From positions 62,001 to 126,000 of the forward strand of contig NZ_BOMH01000028.1 in assembly GCF_016862095.1 (NCBI RefSeq): 64,000 nt of DNA, read 5' to 3'. Below the pieces are notes generated by a model. It made no database searches, was not told where the DNA came from, and saw only the letters and a list, made by a program, of their open reading frames with translations. The DNA comes from Actinoplanes cyaneus. Its GTDB lineage: Bacteria > Actinomycetota > Actinomycetes > Mycobacteriales > Micromonosporaceae. The position numbers were made by a program, and so were the translations under genes. Positions 17,042-25,602 of this stretch are shown here, in pieces. How positions within the stretch are numbered: the stretch's first letter is position 1; every line of letters begins with the position of its first letter.

Positions 17042-18103
17042 TCAGGACTCCATTCCGAAGTTCGTGGTGAACCGCACGTCACCCTCGACCATGTCGTGCA
17101 TGTCGCTGACGCCGTTGCGGAACATCAGGGTCCGCTCGACACCCATGCCGAAGGCGAACCCGGAGTACGTCGCCGGGTCGATCCCGCAGGCGGTGAGCAC
17201 CCGCGGGTTGACCATGCCGCAGCCGCCCCACTCGACCCAGCGCGGGCCGTCGCGGTGCTGCGCGAACCAGACGTCGAACTCCGCGGAGGGCTCGGTGAAC
17301 GGGAAGTAGTGCGGGCGCCAGCGGGTCCGCGCGTCCGGCCCGAACATCGCCTTGGCGAAGTGGTCGAGGGTGCCGCGCAGGTGGGCCATCGTGATGCCCT
17401 CGTCGATGACCAGGCCCTCGATCTGGTGGAAGACCGGGGTGTGCGTGGCGTCCAGCTCGTCGGTCCGGTAGGCGCGGCCGGGGCTGACGACCCGGATCGG
17501 CGGCTTGCGGCTGAGCATGGTGCGCACCTGGCCGGGCGACGTGTGGGTGCGCATGACCAGGCCGGGCACGTCCACGAAGAACGTGTCGGAGGCGCCGCGG
17601 ACCGGATTGTCCGGCCCGATGTTCAGCGCGTCGAAGTTGGCCCACTCCAGCTCCAGCTGGGGACCGTCGACGATGTCGTAACCCATGCCGACGAACAGGT
17701 CGCCCATGTGGTCCATCAGGGTGGTCAGCGGGTGACGCGCGCCGCGTGGCCGGCGGTTCCACGGCAGGGTGACGTCGACCCGCTCCTCGACCAGGACGCG
17801 GGCGGCGCGGTCCGCCTCGAGCTCGGCCTGGCGGGCGTCGTAGGCGCCCTGCACGGCCTGGCGGGCGATGTTGACGCGCTTGCCGGCGTCGGACTTCGCC
17901 GCCGGCGGCAGGGAGCCGATCTCCCGGCGGGCCAGCGACACCGGCGAGCGGTCGCCGAGGTGCGCGGGCTTCAGCGCGACGAGCGCGTCGAGGTCCGCGG
18001 CCTGGGCGAACGCCTTCTCCGCATCGGCGACGGCAGCTTCGAGCGACTCCGGCGACAGCAGGACGGCCTGCTTCGGATCATACGGATCGTTGCGGTAGGA
18101 CAT
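17042..18103 (-). CDS. pheS: Phenylalanine-tRNA ligase alpha subunit PheS
   Basis: Catalytic class II alpha chain, 353 residues. The N-terminal 100 residues form the charged coiled-coil arm; the core then carries motif 2 (THTPVFHQIEGLVID) and motif 3 (GFAFGMGVERTLM). ATG at 18103 was chosen because the family N-terminus begins near here and GGGAG lies about 11 bases upstream; the longer frame to 18181 adds atypical residues. A TACACT hexamer at about 18142 is a candidate -10. No T-box motif was found in the leader. Confidence 0.97.
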   Translation of the reverse strand: MSYRNDPYDPKQAVLLSPESLEAAVADAEKAFAQAADLDALVALKPAHLGDRSPVSLARREIGSLPPAAKSDAGKRVNIARQAVQGAYDARQAELEADRAARVLVEERVDVTLPWNRRPRGARHPLTTLMDHMGDLFVGMGYDIVDGPQLELEWANFDALNIGPDNPVRGASDTFFVDVPGLVMRTHTSPGQVRTMLSRKPPIRVVSPGRAYRTDELDATHTPVFHQIEGLVIDEGITMAHLRGTLDHFAKAMFGPDARTRWRPHYFPFTEPSAEFDVWFAQHRDGPRWVEWGGCGMVNPRVLTACGIDPATYSGFAFGMGVERTLMFRNGVSDMHDMVEGDVRFTTNFGMES

Positions 18104-18274
18104 GACTGGGCGAACTCCCTCACACCGGATTGCCATCGGGCAGTGTACGGAGGCACGGCTGAGCCGCAGCCCGCCGGTCACAAGGAGTCGCGCAGATGGG
18201 TCAGATCCGGCGCCCGCGACCAGCGGGCCGGATAAACAGTTCCCTCGGACCTGACATGGCGGCCAGTCTACCTC

Positions 18275-19048
18275 TCAGCGTTGGGCGCGAGCACTCGCAT
18301 ACAGGCAGACCGCGGCCGCGGCGGCCAGGTTCAGGCTTTCCGCGCCGCCGTAGATCGGCACCCGTACCCGCCGATCGGCCTTCTGCAGCAGGCCGTCGGA
18401 GAGTCCGTGCGCCTCGGAGCCGAACAGCCACGCCGTCGGGGCGCTCAGCAGACCGCCGTCGAGCAGCGAGTCCACGTCGTCCGACCCGGTGCCACTGGTC
18501 GCCAGCACCTGCAGGCCGGAGTCCTGGAGCAGGTCCAGCACATCCAGCGGGGCACGGACCACGTCGACGTGGAAGAGCGAGCCCGCCGAGGCACGAACAC
18601 ATTTCCCGTTGTACGGATCCACGGCGTCCCCCGCGAAGATCACCGCCCCCGCGCCGGCCGCGTCCGCGGTGCGCAGAATCGTGCCGGCGTTGCCCGGGTC
18701 GCGGATCTCGGCGACCACCGCGACCAGCTTCGGCGACTTCGCCAGCGCCTCGGCGATCGGCACGTTCACCTGCTCGCAGAGCGCGACCAGGCCCTGCGGG
18801 CTGACCGTCTCGGCGAGCGCCTCCAGGGCCTCCTCGGTGACCGGGGACACCTCGGGCGCCTGCGCGGTGAGCTCGGCGTGCCGGTCGAGCCCGGCCGGGG
18901 TGCCGAAGAGCTCCAGCACGACGCCGGCGGCGAGCGCCTCACGGACCGCCTGCGGCCCCTCGGCGAGGAAGCGGCCGGCCTGATCACGGTCGCGGCGGCG
19001 CTGCAGACGCCGGGCGGCGACGATTCTGGGGGTACGCGGTGTGAACAT
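18275..19048 (-). CDS. SpoU/TrmH family RNA 2'-O-methyltransferase
   Basis: SAM-dependent SPOUT methyltransferase, 257 residues. An N-terminal L30e-like substrate-binding domain (to about residue 100) precedes the knotted catalytic domain, which shows EIRDPGNAGTILRTADAAG, WLFGSEAHGLS and ESLNLAAAAAVCLY, the three SpoU motifs. The target, rRNA or tRNA, cannot be told. It lies between rplT and pheS, the usual place for this gene in actinobacteria. ATG at 19048, with GGAG three bases upstream. Confidence 0.9.
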   Translation of the reverse strand: MFTPRTPRIVAARRLQRRRDRDQAGRFLAEGPQAVREALAAGVVLELFGTPAGLDRHAELTAQAPEVSPVTEEALEALAETVSPQGLVALCEQVNVPIAEALAKSPKLVAVVAEIRDPGNAGTILRTADAAGAGAVIFAGDAVDPYNGKCVRASAGSLFHVDVVRAPLDVLDLLQDSGLQVLATSGTGSDDVDSLLDGGLLSAPTAWLFGSEAHGLSDGLLQKADRRVRVPIYGGAESLNLAAAAAVCLYASARAQR

Positions 19049-19067
19049 GTGCTCCGGAGGTTTCGTG

Positions 19068-19126
19068 TCGGCTCCGCGACCCGCTGGGCGTGCCGCTTCG
19101 GCTCCGCGACCCGCTGGGCGTGCCGC
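19068..19126. repeat. Tandem 30-bp direct repeat
   Basis: Two copies of a 30-bp unit beginning TCGGCTCCGCGACCCG (19068 and 19098), identical over 29 bases, in the short gap between the rplT terminator and the SpoU-type gene. Function unknown. Confidence 0.8.
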
Positions 19127-19146
19127 GGAGGACGTCAGGAACGGAA

Positions 19147-19174
19147 AACGCCCCCCGATCGCTCGGGGGGCGTT
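19147..19174 (-). terminator. infC-rpmI-rplT terminator
   Basis: Twelve-base-pair stem (AACGCCCCCCGA / TCGGGGGGCGTT) with a four-base loop, 18 bases after the rplT stop; on the minus strand the stem runs into TTTTCC. Confidence 0.85.
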
Positions 19175-19191
19175 CCTTCGCTTGCGCGAGA

Positions 19192-19584
19192 TCAGGCAGC
19201 CTGAGCGGCCGCGCCGCCGGTGCCCTCGGCCGCGACAGCAGCGCGGGCGACCTCGACGATGGCAGCGAACGCCGCCGCGTCGTTGACCGCCAGGTCGGCC
19301 AGGATCTTCCGGTCGACCTCGACCTCAGCCAGCTTCAGACCCTGGATGAGGCGGTTGTAGGTCATGCCGTTGGACCGGGCCGCCGCGTTGATGCGCGTGA
19401 TCCACAGCTGGCGGAAGTCGCCCTTGCGGTCACGGCGGTCGCGGTACGCGTACTGCATCGAGTGCAGCACCTGCTCCTTGGCCTTGCGGTACAGGCGGGA
19501 GCGCTGACCGCGGTAGCCGCTCGCGGTCTCGAGCAGGGTGCGGCGCTTCTTCTGGGCGTTTACCGCCCGCTTGACGCGTGCCAT
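19192..19584 (-). CDS. rplT: 50S ribosomal protein L20
   Basis: Basic 23S rRNA-binding protein needed for early 50S assembly. The N-terminus MARVKRAVNAQKKRRTLL and the core QLWITRINAAARSNGMTYNR are diagnostic. The length, 130 residues, includes a short Ala-rich C-terminal tail usual in actinobacteria. Last gene of infC-rpmI-rplT, followed by a strong terminator. Confidence 0.98.
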   Translation of the reverse strand: MARVKRAVNAQKKRRTLLETASGYRGQRSRLYRKAKEQVLHSMQYAYRDRRDRKGDFRQLWITRINAAARSNGMTYNRLIQGLKLAEVEVDRKILADLAVNDAAAFAAIVEVARAAVAAEGTGGAAAQAA

Positions 19585-19622
19585 TTCAAGTACTCCTTAC
19601 AGGGGAACGTGTCAGGCGCGCG

Positions 19623-19817
19623 TCAGCGGCCCAGAAGCTTCTTCACTCGCGGGACGTCGACCTTGGCCACCACGACAGTGCCGGTCATCCGGCGGGTGAC
19701 GTGGGAGGACTTGTGCTCGAGCAGGTGGCGCTTGCCGGTCAGCTCACGCACGATCTTGCCCTTGCCGGTGACCTTCACCCGCTTACCCATGCCGGTGTGG
19801 CTCTTCATCTTCGGCAC
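19623..19817 (-). CDS. rpmI: 50S ribosomal protein L35
   Basis: Small basic large-subunit protein, 64 residues, with MPKMKSHTGMGKRVKVTGKGK at the N-terminus and KVDVPRVKKLLGR at the end. GTG start at 19817. Lies between infC and rplT in the canonical translation operon, with gaps of 55 and 38 bases. Confidence 0.97.
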   Translation of the reverse strand: MPKMKSHTGMGKRVKVTGKGKIVRELTGKRHLLEHKSSHVTRRMTGTVVVAKVDVPRVKKLLGR

Positions 19818-19872
19818 TTAGAACGCCTCTTTCTGATCTTTCCCCACGACCGGGGCCGTGGGGAAAAGCTGA

Positions 19873-20505
19873 CTACTCTGCTGCTGCTGTGCTGTCGGCG
19901 GGTTCGGCCGACGGAACCTCGGTGCCGTCGCCCTCGCGCGGCTCACGGACAGGCTTGGCTCCAGCCGCGGTGGCGGCGACCGCCGCGGCCTTCGTGGCCC
20001 GGTGCGGCGCCAGCACCATGATCATGTTTCGGCCGTCCTGCTTCGGACTGGCCTCCACGAAGCCGAGCTCAGAGATCTCCTCGCTGAGCCGGCGGAGCAG
20101 CCGGAACCCCAGCTCGGGGCGGCTCTGCTCACGACCGCGGAACATGATCGTCACCTTGACCTTGTCGCCCGCCTTGAGGAACCGCACCACGTGACCCTTC
20201 TTGGTCTCGTAGTCGTGCGGGTCGATCTTCGGCCGAAGCTTCATTTCCTTGATGACGGTCTGCTGCTGGTTGCGCCGCGCTTCGCGGGCCTTCAGTGCGC
20301 TCTCGTACTTGAACTTGCCGAAGTCCATGAGCTTGCACACCGGCGGCCGGGCCATCGGAGCAACCTCGACCAGGTCCAGATCGACATCCGCGGCCAGCTG
20401 GAGCGCGCGCTCGACCGGCACGATGCCGACCTGCTCACCCTCCGGACCGACCAGACGGACCTCTCGCGCCCGGATCTGTTCGTTCACGCGTGGTTCGACG
20501 CTGAT
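19873..20505 (-). CDS. infC: Translation initiation factor IF-3, apparently from an ATC start
   Basis: IF-3 binds the 30S subunit and proofreads the start codon and initiator tRNA. NEQIRAREVRLVGPEGEQVG opens the N-domain, ARRNQQQTV lies in the linker and KVTIMFRGREQSRPELG is in the C-domain. The first standard codon is GTG at 20487, but no good ribosome site precedes it. Six codons upstream ATC (20505) follows GAGGAGG by four bases and gives ISVEPRVNEQIR, which matches the usual actinobacterial N-terminus (M-S-x-E-x-R-V/I-N). E. coli infC starts at AUU, so a rare start is expected for this gene. 210 residues, with an acidic Ala-rich tail. Confidence 0.95.
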   Translation of the reverse strand: MSVEPRVNEQIRAREVRLVGPEGEQVGIVPVERALQLAADVDLDLVEVAPMARPPVCKLMDFGKFKYESALKAREARRNQQQTVIKEMKLRPKIDPHDYETKKGHVVRFLKAGDKVKVTIMFRGREQSRPELGFRLLRRLSEEISELGFVEASPKQDGRNMIMVLAPHRATKAAAVAATAAGAKPVREPREGDGTEVPSAEPADSTAAAE

Positions 20506-20516
20506 GGGGCCTCCTC
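20503..20516 (-). promoter_or_regulatory. infC: infC ribosome binding site and ATC start
   Basis: On the minus strand GAGGAGG (20516-20510) is followed by CCCC and then ATC (20505-20503). This is the only strong Shine-Dalgarno near the infC N-terminus and points to ATC rather than the GTG at 20487. Confidence 0.7.
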
Positions 20517-20948
20517 AGTTGCAATCCTCACCCGGCCGGAAGAGGCCGGGCGCTGTCAATGTCGGTCGGCCCCGAATCACCGCTCCGCTGACATGCGGAA
20601 CGGCCGGGAAAGCAGAAGGCCTCAGCCGCGCGCTGGTTTGAACAAACTCAGACGCGCATGCCAAGGCCCGCTCGACCGGTCATCGACGTCCCAACGAGGA
20701 ACGTGCCCCGGACAGGGAGAATTCCCTGCTCGGATGACCGGACCCAGCCACGTCGGTGACTCGGGTGGGAACCAGCGGGCTCCTCTTTCGCGTCGCGCTT
20801 CGCCCTCTCACGATCAAGAGACCCTCTCACGATCAAGAGACCCTCTCACGATCAAGAGACCCTCTCACGATCAAGAGGCAAAGCACGGCGTGGTCGACTA
20901 CCCGCTACCTTACCAGGCTCCGCATCAACCCTGATGCCGAGCCTGGTG
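20506..20948 (-). promoter_or_regulatory. infC leader region
   Basis: About 440 bases without a gene. It holds a hairpin just ahead of the ribosome site (CCCGGCC/GGCCGGG, 20531-20550) and the four-copy 19-bp repeat at 20803-20878. A long leader is expected for an IF3-L35-L20 operon, where L20 or IF-3 feedback is known in other bacteria. No recognised L20-leader consensus could be confirmed by eye. Confidence 0.45.
20803..20878. repeat. Four tandem 19-bp repeats upstream of infC
   Basis: Four abutting copies of CCCTCTCACGATCAAGAGA at 20803, 20822, 20841 and 20860, the last ending in G. Each unit has CTCT/AGAG ends that could pair. They lie about 300 bases upstream of infC. There are no spacers, so this is not CRISPR. 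Confidence 0.95.
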
Positions 20949-21407
20949 TCAGGCTTCTTGCGAGGCCGAATGCAGGGCCCGGAGGGTACGGACGCCGTCC
21001 ACCGCGTAGTCCTTGTCGACCGCCTGCAGAGCGTGGATCGACACCTGCTCGTCGTCGAGCAGCTCCAGCTGCGCCCACGGCGAGTTCCGGTCGAACCGGA
21101 CGGCACGCACCACGGTCCACGGCAGGTCGTAGCCACCAACCACGTTGCGTACGTGCACGCCCTGGTCGTCGGCGACCACACGTGGCCGGCAGAACGCCAG
21201 GATGCCCAGCCCGATCAGCACGCCCAGACCGATCATCGCGGCCTGGTCACCGCGCTGGAAGCTGCCCGAGCCGGGCTGGCCGGCGTTCTCGAAACCGGCC
21301 TGACCGTGCAGCCCGAAGCTCAGCACGGTGAAGAGCACGACCACGCTGGCCGCCAGCGAGCCGGCGACCCAGCGGATCCGCTGCGGACGAAAGACCATGT
21401 CAGCCAT
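20949..21407 (-). CDS. PH domain-containing membrane protein
   Basis: Small membrane protein, 152 residues. Two hydrophobic segments (about WVAGSLAASVVVLFTVLSF and AMIGLGVLIGLGILAF) flank a Gly/Gln-rich loop; a bacterial PH-like domain follows, with VVADDQGVHVRNVVGGYDLPW and VRFDRNSPWAQLEL. Function unknown. The ATG at 21407 overlaps the hisG TGA by one base, so it is coupled to hisG; this arrangement recurs in actinobacteria. Confidence 0.8.
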   Translation of the reverse strand: MADMVFRPQRIRWVAGSLAASVVVLFTVLSFGLHGQAGFENAGQPGSGSFQRGDQAAMIGLGVLIGLGILAFCRPRVVADDQGVHVRNVVGGYDLPWTVVRAVRFDRNSPWAQLELLDDEQVSIHALQAVDKDYAVDGVRTLRALHSASQEA

Positions 21408-22249
21408 CACAACCTGCAATTCGCGATATCCGTCACCAGGATGGCACGCGCGCCGAGGTCGTACAGCTCGTCCATCACCCTGTGCACCTGGCTGCGCTGG
21501 ACCATCGCCTCGACGGCAACCCAGCCCTCGCGGTGCAGCGGGGAGACGGTCGGCGACTCGATGCCCGGGGTCAGGGCGGTGGACTGCTCCAGGAGGTCGG
21601 CGCGGACGTCGTAGGCGAGCATCACGAAGTTGCGGGCCACCAGCACGCCGTTGAGCCGGCGCAGCAGCTGCGCACTGCCGGCCGGCGGCTCGACCTGACG
21701 CCCGATCAGGACGGCCGACGAGCGCATCAACGGCTCGCCGAGCGTAACCAGGCCGGCCTGGCGCAGCGTCGCGCCGGTCTCCACGACGTCGGCGATCAGG
21801 TCGGCGACGCCGAGGCGGACGGCGTTCTCCACCGCGCCGTCGAGGCGGACCACCTCCGCCTTCAGGTCGTGCTCCTTCAGGTAGCCACCGACCAGGCCCG
21901 GGAACGCGGTGGCGATCCGCTTGCCGCCGATCTGGTCCACCGACGTCATCGTCCCGGCCGGGGCGGCCCAGCGGAACGTGGCGCCGGAGAAGTTCAGGTC
22001 GAGCAGTTCCGTGGCCGGGACCCCGGAGTCGATCAGCAGGTCCCGGCCGGTAATACCGAGATCCAGGTCACCCGAGCCGACGTACGTCGCGATGTCCCGG
22101 GGCCTGAGGTAGAAGAACTCGACGTTGTTGGCTTCGTCACGACAGACCAGGTCCTTGAGGTCGGTGCGCTGACGGTAACCGGCGTCCTTCAGCATCTGCG
22201 AGGCCGGCGCGGAGAGGTTGCCCTTGTTGGGAATGGCGATGCGCAGCAT
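21407..22249 (-). CDS. hisG: ATP phosphoribosyltransferase HisG (long form)
   Basis: First enzyme of histidine synthesis; joins ATP and PRPP. With 280 residues it is the long, hexameric form: a bilobal catalytic part (MLRIAIPNKGNL, GITGRDLL, LGVADLIADVVETGATL) followed by a C-terminal ACT-like regulatory domain (from about ESPTVSPL) that binds histidine for feedback inhibition. It lies 42 bases after hisE. The other his genes are not in the window. Confidence 0.96.
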   Translation of the reverse strand: MLRIAIPNKGNLSAPASQMLKDAGYRQRTDLKDLVCRDEANNVEFFYLRPRDIATYVGSGDLDLGITGRDLLIDSGVPATELLDLNFSGATFRWAAPAGTMTSVDQIGGKRIATAFPGLVGGYLKEHDLKAEVVRLDGAVENAVRLGVADLIADVVETGATLRQAGLVTLGEPLMRSSAVLIGRQVEPPAGSAQLLRRLNGVLVARNFVMLAYDVRADLLEQSTALTPGIESPTVSPLHREGWVAVEAMVQRSQVHRVMDELYDLGARAILVTDIANCRL

Positions 22250-22291
22250 TGACGTGCTCCTTCGTTCTCACGGACGGGTCAGGGGCGCACG

Positions 22292-22555
22292 TCAGAGATG
22301 TCGGTAAACGTCCTTCAGCTCGAGACCGGTGGCGATCATCAGGACCTGTGCCTGGTAGAAGAGCTGCGAGATCTCCTCGGCGGCTCGTTCCGGGCCCTCG
22401 TGCTCGGCGGCCATCCAGGACTCGGCCGCCTCCTCGACGACCTTCTTCCCGATGAAGTGGACTCCACGTTCGAGCGCGGCGACCGTGCCCGAACCGGGGG
22501 TCTGTTCCGCCGCCTTGCGCTGCAACTCGGCGAACAGTTCTTCGAACGTCTTCAC
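22292..22555 (-). CDS. hisE: Phosphoribosyl-ATP pyrophosphatase HisE
   Basis: Second enzyme of histidine synthesis, all-alpha MazG-like fold, 87 residues. The acidic metal site is visible in FIGKKVVEEAAESWMAAEHE and RAAEEISQLFYQAQVL. It is a stand-alone HisE, not fused to HisI. ATG at 22555. Transcribed with hisG. Confidence 0.95.
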   Translation of the reverse strand: MKTFEELFAELQRKAAEQTPGSGTVAALERGVHFIGKKVVEEAAESWMAAEHEGPERAAEEISQLFYQAQVLMIATGLELKDVYRHL

Positions 22556-22633
22556 GGGGAACGATTGTTGCAGCTCATTACGGTCCGACTACGAACGGCC
22601 CCAGCCCGTGGGACGTCTTTTAAGCTCGCCGTC

Positions 22634-23506
22634 ATGGTCAGCCGTCTCACCCCCATCCTCCTCGGCGGCGCCGTGCTGGCGCTCGCCACCGTCACGGCCT
22701 GTTCCCCGGTCGAGGACGACACCACCACATCCACCTCCCCGTCGGCGTCGGTGAACCCCTGCCCGTCCGGCGCACTCACCGGCACGGTCACCGCCGGCAA
22801 GATCACGATCGGGACCGACAACCCGGCGTACGAGCCGTGGTTCAAGGACAACAAGCCGGACAACGGCCAGGGCTTCGAGTCCGCGGTCGCCTACAAGGTC
22901 GCCGAACGGCTCGGCTACACCAAGGAGCAGGTGGTCTGGACGTCGGTGACGTTCAACAACGCCATCGCGCCCGGGCCGAAGACGTTCGACTTCGACATCA
23001 ACCAGTTCTCCGTCACCGACGAGCGCAAGCAGGCCGTCGACTTCTCCTCGCCGTACTACCTGGTCCGGCAGACCGTCATCACCACCGAGAAGTCCAAGAT
23101 CGCGGGTGCCAAGTCGCTCGCCGACCTGAACGGCGCGAAGCTCGGCGCCCAGGTCGGCACCACCAGCTACCAGGCGGTCACCGACATCATCAAGCCGGCC
23201 GCGAAGCCGCTGGTGTACAACACCAACGACGACGCCAAGGCGGCGCTGGAGAACGGCACCGTCGACGGCATCGTGGTGGACCTGCCGACCGCGTTCTACA
23301 TGACCGGGGCCGAGCTGAAGGACGGCGTGATCCTCGGCCAGCTGCCCCAGGTCGGCGTGCCCGAGCAGTTCGGCCTGGTGCTCGACAAGGGCTCGAAGCT
23401 GACCGGCTGCGTCAGCGCCGCCGTCGACCAGCTGCGCCAGGACGGCACCCTCGCCGAGCAGGAGAAGACCTGGCTGGCCGACGCGGGAGCGCCTGAGCTC
23501 CGGTGA
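22634..23506 (+). CDS. Polar amino acid ABC transporter substrate-binding lipoprotein
   Basis: Family 3 solute-binding protein, 290 residues. The N-terminus RLTPILLGGAVLALATVTAC gives a lipobox with the acylated cysteine near residue 23; a Thr/Ser-rich linker follows. The binding domain has GKITIGTDNPAYEPWF, the FDFDINQFSVTDERKQAVDFSSPYY signature split over two segments, and LNGAKLGAQVGTTSY. The ligand is probably a polar or charged amino acid. The ATG at 22634 has only a weak ribosome site. The stop overlaps the permease GTG by four bases. Confidence 0.9.
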   Translation: MVSRLTPILLGGAVLALATVTACSPVEDDTTTSTSPSASVNPCPSGALTGTVTAGKITIGTDNPAYEPWFKDNKPDNGQGFESAVAYKVAERLGYTKEQVVWTSVTFNNAIAPGPKTFDFDINQFSVTDERKQAVDFSSPYYLVRQTVITTEKSKIAGAKSLADLNGAKLGAQVGTTSYQAVTDIIKPAAKPLVYNTNDDAKAALENGTVDGIVVDLPTAFYMTGAELKDGVILGQLPQVGVPEQFGLVLDKGSKLTGCVSAAVDQLRQDGTLAEQEKTWLADAGAPELR

Positions 23507-24342
23507 CCTACGCGCCAAGTGAACGGCAGCAGGAGCGGATCGCCTTTCGTCGCCGGCAGGCGATCCGCTCGGTCCTGCTCGCTGCCGGATCCACCGTCGT
23601 CGTCGGGGTCCTGCTGACCGTGGCCGTCACCGGCTCGCCCGGCTGGCCACGGGTCAAGCGGTCGTTCTTCGACCTGGACACCGCCACCAAGTACCTGCCC
23701 GACGTGCTCGAGGGTTTCTGGCTCAACGTCCGGCTGTTCGTGGTCTGCGCCCCGCTCGCGCTGGTGCTCGGGCTGCTCATCGCGATTCTGCGCACCTCGC
23801 GCGGGCCGGTCGCCTTCCCCGTGCGGGTGCTGGCCGGCGGGTACACGTACACGTTCCGCGGCCTGCCGCTGATCATCACGATCTACCTGTTCGCGTTCGG
23901 GATCCCCGGCCTCCGGCTGCAGGGCACCCCGGACGTGGTGGTGCTCGGGGCGGCGGCCATCGTGGTCACCTACGGGGCGTACCTCGCCGAGGTGTTCCGG
24001 GCCGGCATCGAGTCGGTGCACCCCAGCCAGGTCGCGGCGGCGCGCTCGCTCGGGCTCACCCGCCGCCAGGCGATGCGTCACGTGGTGCTGCCGCAGGCGG
24101 TGCGACGGGTCACCCCGGCACTGCTCAACGACGTGGTCGCCCTCCAGAAGGACGTCGGGCTGATCTCGCTCGCCGGGTCGATCGACGCGATCCGGGCCGC
24201 GCAGATCGGGGCGGCGCAGAGCGCGAACTTCACGCCGTACGTCGTCGCCGCCGTGCTCTTCATCCTGCTCGCCCTGCCGCTGATCGCGATCACCGACCGG
24301 GTGACGCTCAACGCGGTCCGAGCCCAGAACGCGGGAGCCTGA
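23503..24342 (+). CDS. Amino acid ABC transporter permease
   Basis: Inner-membrane permease of the HisMQ type, 279 residues, with about five or six hydrophobic segments. The EAA loop that contacts the ATPase reads EVFRAGIESVHPSQVAAARSLGL, and GLPLIITIYLFAFGIP is typical. Starts at GTG overlapping the preceding stop. It is the only permease in the cluster, so it probably acts as a homodimer. Confidence 0.93.
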   Translation: MTYAPSERQQERIAFRRRQAIRSVLLAAGSTVVVGVLLTVAVTGSPGWPRVKRSFFDLDTATKYLPDVLEGFWLNVRLFVVCAPLALVLGLLIAILRTSRGPVAFPVRVLAGGYTYTFRGLPLIITIYLFAFGIPGLRLQGTPDVVVLGAAAIVVTYGAYLAEVFRAGIESVHPSQVAAARSLGLTRRQAMRHVVLPQAVRRVTPALLNDVVALQKDVGLISLAGSIDAIRAAQIGAAQSANFTPYVVAAVLFILLALPLIAITDRVTLNAVRAQNAGA

Positions 24343-24343
24343 C

Positions 24344-25084
24344 GTGCTGCTGTCCTGCACCGACGTACGCAAGGTCTTCGGTGATCACGTGGTCCTCGAC
24401 GACCTCAGCCTCGACGTCGCGGAACACGAGGTGGTGGCGCTGATCGGGGCCTCCGGCTCGGGCAAGTCGACGCTGCTGCGCTGCGTGAACCTGCTCGCCG
24501 AGATCGACGACGGGACGATCCGCCTCGACGGCGAGGAGATCACCGACCCCAGGATCAATGCCGATCTCGTACGGCGGAAGATCGGCCTGGTCTTCCAGAG
24601 TTACAACCTGTTCCCGCACATGACCGTGCTGGACAACATCACGCTGGCGCCCACCAGGGTGCACCGGCGGGCCGCCGACGAGACCCGCGCCCAGGCCATG
24701 ACCTGGCTGGAACGGCTCGGGCTCGCGGACAAGGCCAGGACCTACCCCGATCGGCTCTCCGGCGGCCAGCAGCAGCGCGTGGCGATCGTCCGCGCGCTGG
24801 TCAACAGCCCGCGGCTGCTGCTGCTCGACGAGGTGACCTCGGCGCTCGACCCGGAACTGGTCGGCGAGGTGCTCACCATGATCCGGGACCTCAAGAGCGA
24901 GGGCATGACCATGGTGCTGGCCACCCACGAGATGGGTTTCGCCAAGCAGGTCGCCGACCGGGTCGCCTTCCTGCACGCCGGGAAGGTGCTCGAACAAGGG
25001 CCGCCCGAGCAGGTGCTGGGCGACCCCACCGAGCCCCGGACCCGTCAGTTCCTGAGCCGGATCATCGAAGCCGGACGGCTCTAA
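24344..25084 (+). CDS. Amino acid ABC transporter ATP-binding protein
   Basis: GlnQ/HisP-type ATPase, 246 residues: Walker A GASGSGKST, Q-loop FQSYNLFPHM, signature RLSGGQQQRV, Walker B LLLLDEVTSALD and switch ATHEMGF. GTG at 24344, one base after the permease stop, with GGAG seven bases upstream. Its stop overlaps the end of convergent ribH by four bases (25081-25084). Confidence 0.95.
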   Translation: MLLSCTDVRKVFGDHVVLDDLSLDVAEHEVVALIGASGSGKSTLLRCVNLLAEIDDGTIRLDGEEITDPRINADLVRRKIGLVFQSYNLFPHMTVLDNITLAPTRVHRRAADETRAQAMTWLERLGLADKARTYPDRLSGGQQQRVAIVRALVNSPRLLLLDEVTSALDPELVGEVLTMIRDLKSEGMTMVLATHEMGFAKQVADRVAFLHAGKVLEQGPPEQVLGDPTEPRTRQFLSRIIEAGRL

Positions 25085-25557
25085 CTCTTCTCGATCTCGC
25101 GGATGGCGAGCGCGGCGTCGAGGACGGCGACCGTGCTCTGCCACCCCTTGTCCTCGATCGAGTCCTCCAGGCCGGCCCGGTCCCGCGCCTGCCCGAGGCT
25201 CTGCACGGTCAGCACCCCGTGCGCGACCGGCGTCTGCTCGTCCAGCGCGACCCGGGTCAGGCCGGACGTGACGGCGTCGCACACATACTCGAAGTGCTGG
25301 GTCTCGCCCTTGATCACCACGCCGAGCGCGACCACCGCGTCGAACCGCTTGGCCATCGCCTGGGCGACCACCGGCAGCTCGACGGAGCCGGCCACCCGCG
25401 CCACGACGACGTCGGTGACGCCGCACGCCTCGGCGGCCGCCTTCGCCCGCTCGACCATGTGGTCGACCAGGTCGTTGTGCCAGCGCGAGCCGACGATGCC
25501 GAGCCGCAGCCCGGCCGCGTCGACGGGCTGGGTGTGTGGATCACCGAAGCCGGCCAT
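25081..25557 (-). CDS. ribH: 6,7-Dimethyl-8-ribityllumazine synthase RibH
   Basis: Condenses 5-amino-6-ribitylaminouracil with dihydroxybutanone phosphate; assembles as pentamers or icosahedra. 158 residues, with RLGIVGSRWHNDLVD, VARVAGSVELPVVAQ, VVALGVVIKGETQHFEYV (catalytic His) and FGVLTV-like HGVLTVQS. Last gene of ribD-ribE-ribBA-ribH. Confidence 0.96.
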   Translation of the reverse strand: MAGFGDPHTQPVDAAGLRLGIVGSRWHNDLVDHMVERAKAAAEACGVTDVVVARVAGSVELPVVAQAMAKRFDAVVALGVVIKGETQHFEYVCDAVTSGLTRVALDEQTPVAHGVLTVQSLGQARDRAGLEDSIEDKGWQSTVAVLDAALAIREIEKS

Positions 25558-25602
25558 AGGAATCCCCCTCTGTCGTCATTTTCCGCCTGTCGGGTGCGCC
25601 GG

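Noticed and set aside
18104..18274. T-box leader upstream of pheS
   Set aside because: No AGGGTGGNACCGCG core or antiterminator could be found.
20803..20878. CRISPR-like array
   Set aside because: The four 19-bp repeats abut with no spacers, and no cas genes are present.
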